Position numbers and translations under genes: made by a program. Positions 1-3,598 of a stretch of DNA of 5,627 nt are shown here, piece by piece. Below the pieces are notes generated by a model, which was given only the letters and a program-made list of their open reading frames with translations, was not told the origin of the DNA and ran no database searches. Each line of letters begins with the position of its first letter. Position 1 is the first letter of the stretch. Source of the stretch: CAYUXF01 sp964448755 (GTDB taxonomy: Bacteria; Margulisbacteria; Termititenacia; Termititenacales; CAYUXF01); the NCBI GenBank assembly GCA_964448755.1, contig CAYUXF010000083.1, positions 1-5,627 of the forward strand, in the 5' to 3' direction.

Positions 1-632
1 TACCCCAGCATAAACTTATTGATATTTTTTTTATTGGTTGCGTTTTTCTGAACGAGAATTTTTTCCACATATTTAGCCAAAATATCAAACTCCAGGTTAA
101 CAAGGTCGCCCTCTTTTTTCACTTTTAAAGATGTATTCTCCAGCGTATGCGGAATGATCCCGAGCGTTATGATATTTTTTTCAGCTTTCTGAATGGTCAG
201 TGAAATACCGTCAACAGCGACAGAACCTTTATTAACGGCATAGGCGGCCTGTTTTTTGTCATATTCTATCGTTAATTCATAGAGGTTGTTTTTTTTCGTG
301 ATCTTTTTTATTTTTCCGGTACCGTCAACATGGCCCGAGACAAAATGACCACCCAAGCGCCCGTCCGCGGCCAGCGCCCGTTCTAAATTGACCGGCATCC
401 CTTTTTTTAAACTGCCAATTAAAGAATCTTTATCAGTAACAGCCATCACATCAAAAAAAAGTTGTGTATTAGTTAATTTAACTATCGTCAAGCAAACGCC
501 GTTAACGGCAATACTCTCGCCGAGCTTACTGCCAACAATTGTTTTTTTGGCGCTAACTGCTAAGCGCAAACCATTTTTATTTTTTTGAATATTTTCTATT
601 TTGCCGGTCTCTTCAATAATACCGGTAAACAT
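1..632 (-). CDS. ribE: Riboflavin synthase, alpha subunit (3' end cut by window)
   Basis: Converts two 6,7-dimethyl-8-ribityllumazine molecules to riboflavin plus a pyrimidinedione, the last step of cytosolic riboflavin synthesis (same enzyme as E. coli RibC). The frame is open for 210 codons and runs off the left edge; the family is usually about 195-220 aa, so little is missing. Seen: the hallmark N-terminus MFTGIIEE; the first lumazine-binding repeat with VNGVCLT (residues 43-49) and LGGHFVSGHVDGTG (93-106); the second repeat with VDGISLTI (140-147), IIPHTLENTSL (159-169) and VNLEFDILAKYVE (178-190). This is the duplicated beta-barrel layout of the family. After residue 190 the tail is Lys/Asn-rich. 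The start ATG overlaps the nusB stop by one base (TAATG) and has a GAGG site 7 nt upstream, so it is probably translated by coupling to nusB. No FMN riboswitch is visible upstream; the gene appears to depend on the accC promoter. Identification is firm; the C-terminus is unseen. Confidence 0.96.
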   Translation of the reverse strand, partial: MFTGIIEETGKIENIQKNKNGLRLAVSAKKTIVGSKLGESIAVNGVCLTIVKLTNTQLFFDVMAVTDKDSLIGSLKKGMPVNLERALAADGRLGGHFVSGHVDGTGKIKKITKKNNLYELTIEYDKKQAAYAVNKGSVAVDGISLTIQKAEKNIITLGIIPHTLENTSLKVKKEGDLVNLEFDILAKYVEKILVQKNATNKKNINKFMLG

Positions 633-1069
633 TATTCTTCCTCAACCGCTGCTGCCGCCAGATCAAGACCCTCTTCCTTGACCAGTTTACCTAAAATACC
701 GTTGACGAACTTAGAAGAATCTTCGGTAGAAAATTTTTTGGCCAGATTGACCGCTTCGTTAATTGCCACACTGCAAGGTGTCTTTAAATACTGCATTTCA
801 TAAATACCAATACGTAAAATACTTTTATCTACAGTGGTTATTCTGTCCAGCGACCAGCCGATCGATTTTTCTTTAATGATCCGGTCCAGCTCTTCTTTTT
901 TTTCTAAAACACCTTCCACCAGACCTCTGGCAAAATCTACTGTCTCGGCCATAAAACTCTCATTCTCTTTGGTCTGTTCAAAAGCAAAATCCAGATCATT
1001 ATTACCGGTCAATTCCACCTGAAAAATGATCTGCATAGCCAGACGGCGCGCCGTCGATCGCTTACCCAT
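632..1069 (-). CDS. nusB: Transcription antitermination factor NusB
   Basis: NusB binds boxA RNA together with NusE (ribosomal protein S10) and helps RNA polymerase read through rRNA operons. The protein is 145 aa, all-helical in the family and of usual length. Seen: the Arg-rich N-terminus with RSTARRLAMQIIFQVE (residues 4-19); the helix FARGLVEGVLEKKEELD (46-62); then IGWSLDRIT, DKSILRIGIYEM, the conserved SVAINEAVNLAK stretch and SSKFVNGILGKL. The C-terminus ends in an Ala/Glu tail (AAAAVEEE) that is not a family hallmark. I chose ATG 1069 rather than the upstream in-frame ATG at 1117. It has AAGGTG 7 nt upstream, and the 16 extra residues would fall inside accC and do not look like NusB. 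The gene overlaps accC by 8 bp and ribE by 1 bp, so it is almost certainly co-transcribed with both. nusB next to riboflavin genes is a common bacterial arrangement, usually behind ribH. Confidence 0.96.
   Translation of the reverse strand: MGKRSTARRLAMQIIFQVELTGNNDLDFAFEQTKENESFMAETVDFARGLVEGVLEKKEELDRIIKEKSIGWSLDRITTVDKSILRIGIYEMQYLKTPCSVAINEAVNLAKKFSTEDSSKFVNGILGKLVKEEGLDLAAAAVEEE
637..643 (-). promoter_or_regulatory. Ribosome binding site of ribE
   Basis: On the minus strand this reads GAGGAAG, with the GAGG core 7 nt before the ribE ATG. It lies inside the last codons of nusB, supporting translation of ribE from the same message by reinitiation or coupling at the TAATG junction. Confidence 0.7.
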
Positions 1070-2411
1070 TCTTGAGCACCTTTTTCTCAATAAAATCGGT
1101 CTGAACATCGCCGTCAATAAAATGTTTATTGGCCAGCACTATCTTATGGAACGGTATCGTCGTCTTAATACCGTCTATGACAAATTCATCCAGAGCTCTT
1201 TCAGCGCGCTCAATAGCCTCTTTTCTGTCGCGCCCCGCCACTATCAGTTTAGCCAGCATACTGTCATAAACCGCCGGAACTTTATAACCCTGAAAAATGT
1301 GTGTATCAACACGCACACCCGGTCCGCCGGCCGGTAAAAACAGCTTAATTTCACCAGGCGAAGGCCTAAAATCTTTCTCCCAATCTTCGGCGTTAATCCG
1401 CAGCTCAATGGCATGCCTGTCCACCAAAACATCTTCTTGTTTAATGCTCAGTTTCTCACCGGCCGCCACTCTAATTTGTTCTTTTATCAAGTCAATGCCC
1501 GTCACCATCTCTGTCACGCAGTGCTCTACCTGAATCCGGGTATTCATCTCCATAAAATAAAAGTTCATATCTTTATCTACTAAAAACTCTATTGTCCCCG
1601 CCCCTTCATATTTAACGGCATGCGCAGCTTTAACCGAAGCCTCGCCCATTTTCTGACGAACTTCTTCAGTAATAAAAGTTGAAGGCGCCTCTTCTATCAG
1701 CTTCTGGTGCCGACGCTGGACCGAGCAATCGCGCTCACCCAGCCAAACCACATTGCCGTGTCTGTCGGCAATTATCTGCATCTCAATATGGCGTGGCTTC
1801 AAAATATATTTTTCTATATATACTTCGCCGTTGCCAAAACAATTCTTCGCCTCTTCCGAAGCGGTCTTATAGGCTTTTTCAAGATCTTTGGCCTTCTCTA
1901 CTATGCGCATACCTTTGCCGCCGCCGCCGGCCGAAGCTTTAATTAAAAGCGGATAACCGGTCTGTTCCGCTACTATCATAGCCTCCTCAACGCTCTTAAT
2001 AACGCCGTCCGAACCGGGGATACAGGGCACCTGGGCTTTTTTCATAGTATCTTTGGCGTTAGCTTTATCGCCCATGCCAACAATAGCCTCTACCGAAGGG
2101 CCAATAAATTTTATTTTATTAGAAGTGCAGATATCGGCAAACTTGGCGTTCTCGGCCAAAAAGCCGTAGCCAGGGTGAATGGCAGTCGCGCCGCACATTT
2201 CCGCTACAGCTATAATATTAGACATTTTTAAATAACTCTCAGAAGATGGCGCCGGCCCTATACAATAAGCCTCATCCGCCAGCTGGACATGCAAACTGTG
2301 CTTATCCGCCTCAGAATAGACAGCCACAACCGGTATTTTTAATTCTTTACAGGCTCTAATAACTCGCACAGCTATCTCGCCTCTATTGGCCACAAGTATT
2401 TTTTTAAACAT
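1062..2411 (-). CDS. accC: Biotin carboxylase (acetyl-CoA carboxylase subunit AccC)
   Basis: Carries out ATP- and bicarbonate-dependent carboxylation of biotin on a carrier protein, the first half-reaction of acetyl-CoA carboxylase in fatty-acid synthesis. The protein is 449 aa, complete, and co-linear with E. coli AccC through the active site. Domains seen: N-terminal biotin carboxylase fold (KILVANRGEIAVR, 4-16; HPGYGFLAEN, 79-88); ATP-grasp with GDK (K116), LIKAS (K158), the glycine loop GGGGKGM (162-168), EKYI (E200), metal ligands E275 and E288, N290, R292 and QVEH (294-297); C-terminal domain with R338 in LRINAED and PSPGEI (350-355). All expected catalytic residues are present. One oddity is that the Pro usually following QVEH is Cys298. 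The start ATG has AGGAGA 9 nt upstream. It is the first gene of the unit, with no accB beside it. The same sequence family includes PycA-type subunits of two-subunit pyruvate carboxylase and acyl-CoA carboxylase alpha subunits, so the partner carboxyltransferase is not settled by this window. Confidence 0.95.
   Translation of the reverse strand: MFKKILVANRGEIAVRVIRACKELKIPVVAVYSEADKHSLHVQLADEAYCIGPAPSSESYLKMSNIIAVAEMCGATAIHPGYGFLAENAKFADICTSNKIKFIGPSVEAIVGMGDKANAKDTMKKAQVPCIPGSDGVIKSVEEAMIVAEQTGYPLLIKASAGGGGKGMRIVEKAKDLEKAYKTASEEAKNCFGNGEVYIEKYILKPRHIEMQIIADRHGNVVWLGERDCSVQRRHQKLIEEAPSTFITEEVRQKMGEASVKAAHAVKYEGAGTIEFLVDKDMNFYFMEMNTRIQVEHCVTEMVTGIDLIKEQIRVAAGEKLSIKQEDVLVDRHAIELRINAEDWEKDFRPSPGEIKLFLPAGGPGVRVDTHIFQGYKVPAVYDSMLAKLIVAGRDRKEAIERAERALDEFVIDGIKTTIPFHKIVLANKHFIDGDVQTDFIEKKVLKNG
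1077..1082 (-). promoter_or_regulatory. Ribosome binding site that sets the nusB start
   Basis: The minus strand reads AAGGTG, ending 7 nt before ATG 1069. It sits within the last codons of accC and favours the 145-aa form of NusB over an N-terminally extended 161-aa reading. Confidence 0.65.
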
Positions 2412-2420
2412 ATTTTTATT

Positions 2421-2428
2421 TCTCCTCC
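2421..2428 (-). promoter_or_regulatory. Ribosome binding site of accC
   Basis: The minus strand reads GGAGGAGA, with AGGAGA ending 9 nt before ATG 2411. It is a strong, purine-rich Shine-Dalgarno site and supports this start codon. Confidence 0.8.
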
Positions 2429-2444
2429 CCTAAAAAGGGGTGAA

Positions 2445-2473
2445 ATTATAGCACGTCACTTTAGGCTAGACCA
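2445..2473 (-). promoter_or_regulatory. Predicted sigma70-type promoter of accC-nusB-ribE
   Basis: On the minus strand a perfect -10 hexamer TATAAT (2450-2445) is preceded by TGC (2453-2451), giving an extended -10. The -35 position 17 bp upstream holds only TGGTCT (2473-2468), a 3 of 6 match to TTGACA, which fits a promoter that relies on its extended -10. Transcription would start near 2438, leaving a 5' leader of about 27 nt that carries the accC ribosome binding site. This leader is too short for a riboswitch. The function is inferred from the motif only. Confidence 0.7.
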
Positions 2474-2489
2474 TATTTTAATAATAATC

Positions 2490-2518
2490 TTGATAATAAT
2501 AGAATATGCCCTCATAAT
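2490..2518 (+). promoter_or_regulatory. Predicted sigma70-type promoter of rlmN, leaderless spacing
   Basis: TTGATA (2490-2495, 5 of 6 to TTGACA) and CATAAT (2513-2518, 5 of 6 to TATAAT) are separated by exactly 17 bp. A start site 6-7 nt past the -10 falls on or just before the rlmN ATG at 2525. No Shine-Dalgarno-like sequence lies just upstream of that ATG, unlike the other four genes here. Both facts point to a leaderless transcript. This is inferred from motifs only. Confidence 0.6.
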
Positions 2519-2524
2519 ACAAAA

Positions 2525-3556
2525 ATGCGTTATTCAAAAAAAGATCTCAAATGTTTTTTGCCGGAGGAACTGAGCGCTCTGGTGGAGAGTTACGGCGAAA
2601 AAAAATTCACCGGCACCAGTATTTTTCAATGGGTCCAGCAAAAAAACACCGACGATATTGAGAAAATAACCAATATTTCCAATCTTTTGCGAAATAATTT
2701 AAAAAAAGACGGTTTTTATATCTCTAATTTAATAATTAAAGAAAAATTGGCCGATGATCAAGGCAATACCAAGTATATTTTCAAATTACCAGACAACCTC
2801 TTTATTGAGGCGGTCTTACTCAAAGACAAAGAGCGCTATACGCTCTGCCTCTCGTCTCAAGTCGGCTGTAAAATGAATTGCAGTTTTTGCGCAACCGCCA
2901 AAATTAGATACAAACGAGACCTCACCGCCGGCGAAATAGTCGACCAGTTAATAAAAATTGAAGCAGATCTAAACATTAAAATTAGCAATGTCGTCTATAT
3001 GGGGATGGGCGAACCGCTCGATAATTATGACGAAGTCCTCCGCTCGATCAAGATCTTTAATCACGCCGCCGGCAAGAATATCGGTGCCCGCAAAATAACC
3101 ATTTCCACCTGCGGCATTGTACCCGGCATAAAAAAACTGGCGGACGAACCGCTGCAAATCAGGCTGGCCGTCTCACTGCACGCCCATACCGACAATATCC
3201 GCAATACACTAATGCCGATCAATAAGAAATATCCCTTAGACGAGTTAATTGCCGCACTCAAAGAGTATCAAAAAAAGAGCGGCCGGCGGATCACCTTTGA
3301 GTACATTATGCTCGAGGGAGTCAATGACGACCGCCCGCACGCCCGCGGCTTAATGAAATTAATTAACGGCATCCAGGCCCATATCAATTTAATTGAGTTC
3401 AACGAATACAGCGGCTGTCAGTACCATTCACCAAAACACAAAGACATGAAAGACTTTAAATGGCTCTTGACCGACCGCGGTTTTGAAACCACTATCCGCT
3501 ACCGCCGGGCCAGAGAAATTAAAGGTGCTTGCGGACAACTGGGAGAAAGTTTATAA
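2525..3556 (+). CDS. rlmN: Dual-specificity RNA methyltransferase RlmN
   Basis: A radical-SAM enzyme that methylates C2 of A2503 in 23S rRNA and of A37 in some tRNAs, supporting peptidyl-transferase function and decoding accuracy. The protein is 343 aa, within the family's usual range. Seen: conserved E95; TLCLSSQ with Cys108; the iron-sulfur motif C115-x3-C119-x2-C122 followed by AT; the SAM-binding MGMGEPLDN (159-167); ISTCGIVPGI (193-202); LAVSLHA (214-220) and LMPINKKYP (229-237); ITFEYIMLEGVND (256-268); and ACGQL with the methyl-carrying Cys336. Both catalytic cysteines (108 and 336) are present with the E. coli spacing around the cluster (7 residues from Cys108 to Cys115). Deviations: NLIEFNEYSG where NLIP.N is usual, and RRAREIKGACGQL where R-G-x-D-I is typical. 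The resistance methyltransferase Cfr is related (C8 rather than C2), but nothing here favours it. It is followed after 42 bp by the phosphatase gene on the same strand, probably co-transcribed. ATG 2525 is used because the RlmN-like N-terminus starts here and promoter placement agrees. Confidence 0.95.
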   Translation: MRYSKKDLKCFLPEELSALVESYGEKKFTGTSIFQWVQQKNTDDIEKITNISNLLRNNLKKDGFYISNLIIKEKLADDQGNTKYIFKLPDNLFIEAVLLKDKERYTLCLSSQVGCKMNCSFCATAKIRYKRDLTAGEIVDQLIKIEADLNIKISNVVYMGMGEPLDNYDEVLRSIKIFNHAAGKNIGARKITISTCGIVPGIKKLADEPLQIRLAVSLHAHTDNIRNTLMPINKKYPLDELIAALKEYQKKSGRRITFEYIMLEGVNDDRPHARGLMKLINGIQAHINLIEFNEYSGCQYHSPKHKDMKDFKWLLTDRGFETTIRYRRAREIKGACGQLGESL

Positions 3557-3598
3557 TTTTTTGTCTTCTTGCAATTTTGTCTATGGAGGTATGAGAAA
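3557..3598 (+). other. Short rlmN-fbp intergenic gap
   Basis: A 42-bp gap beginning with a run of six T and ending with the fbp ribosome binding site. I see no convincing terminator hairpin and no -35/-10 pair with proper spacing, so read-through from rlmN into fbp is the simplest view. Confidence 0.6.
3585..3590 (+). promoter_or_regulatory. Ribosome binding site that fixes a TTG start
   Basis: A strong GGAGGT lies in the 42-bp gap after rlmN and ends 8 nt before TTG 3599. The ATG at 3591 abuts the site with no spacer and meets a stop after three codons, so it cannot be the start. The site therefore assigns translation to TTG 3599. Confidence 0.8.

Larger units (their letters stand above)
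2412..2524. other. Divergent intergenic region between accC and rlmN
   Basis: This 113-bp spacer is the only sizeable non-coding stretch in the window. It carries back-to-back predicted promoters, with only about 16 bp between the two -35 elements. The core is AT-rich with TAATAAT-type steps (about 2477-2500), which might act as shared UP-like or bendable DNA. I see no clear operator palindrome between the promoters and no small open frame. Confidence 0.75.

Noticed and set aside
1..632. FMN riboswitch controlling ribE
   Set aside because: ribE starts on the nusB stop codon, and the accC leader is only about 27 nt, so there is no room for an RFN element in this window.
585..1022. Open frames on the plus strand opposite nusB (585-803, 834-1022)
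   Set aside because: They are low-complexity Ser/Leu-rich translations antisense to conserved NusB, with no ribosome binding or family signal.
1070..1117. N-terminal extension of NusB from ATG 1117
   Set aside because: It lies wholly within the end of accC, does not resemble NusB N-termini, and the ribosome binding site is placed for ATG 1069.
1026..1337. 103-codon open frame on the plus strand opposite accC
   Set aside because: It is antisense to well-conserved accC codons, has no recognisable motif, and is best explained as a shadow frame. The shorter plus-strand frames at 1297-1533 and 1679-1946 are rejected on the same grounds.
2427..2440. Perfect 5-bp inverted repeat CCCCT-AAAA-AGGGG that could mask the accC ribosome binding site
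   Set aside because: The predicted start site of the accC transcript (about 2438) lies inside the upstream arm, so the full hairpin would probably not be in the mRNA. It is also short, with no extension.
2969..3261. Minus-strand frames opposite rlmN
   Set aside because: They are antisense to the conserved MGMGEP and LMPINKKYP parts of RlmN, with no supporting signal.
2525..3556. Cfr-type antibiotic resistance methyltransferase
   Set aside because: It shares the radical-SAM cysteines with RlmN, but the length, neighbouring housekeeping genes and motifs fit RlmN, and no resistance or mobile context is present.
3537..3562. Possible terminator after rlmN: AACT/AGTT arms followed by a T run
   Set aside because: A 4-bp AT-rich stem with a 7-nt loop lies within the rlmN coding end. 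It is far too weak for an intrinsic terminator.
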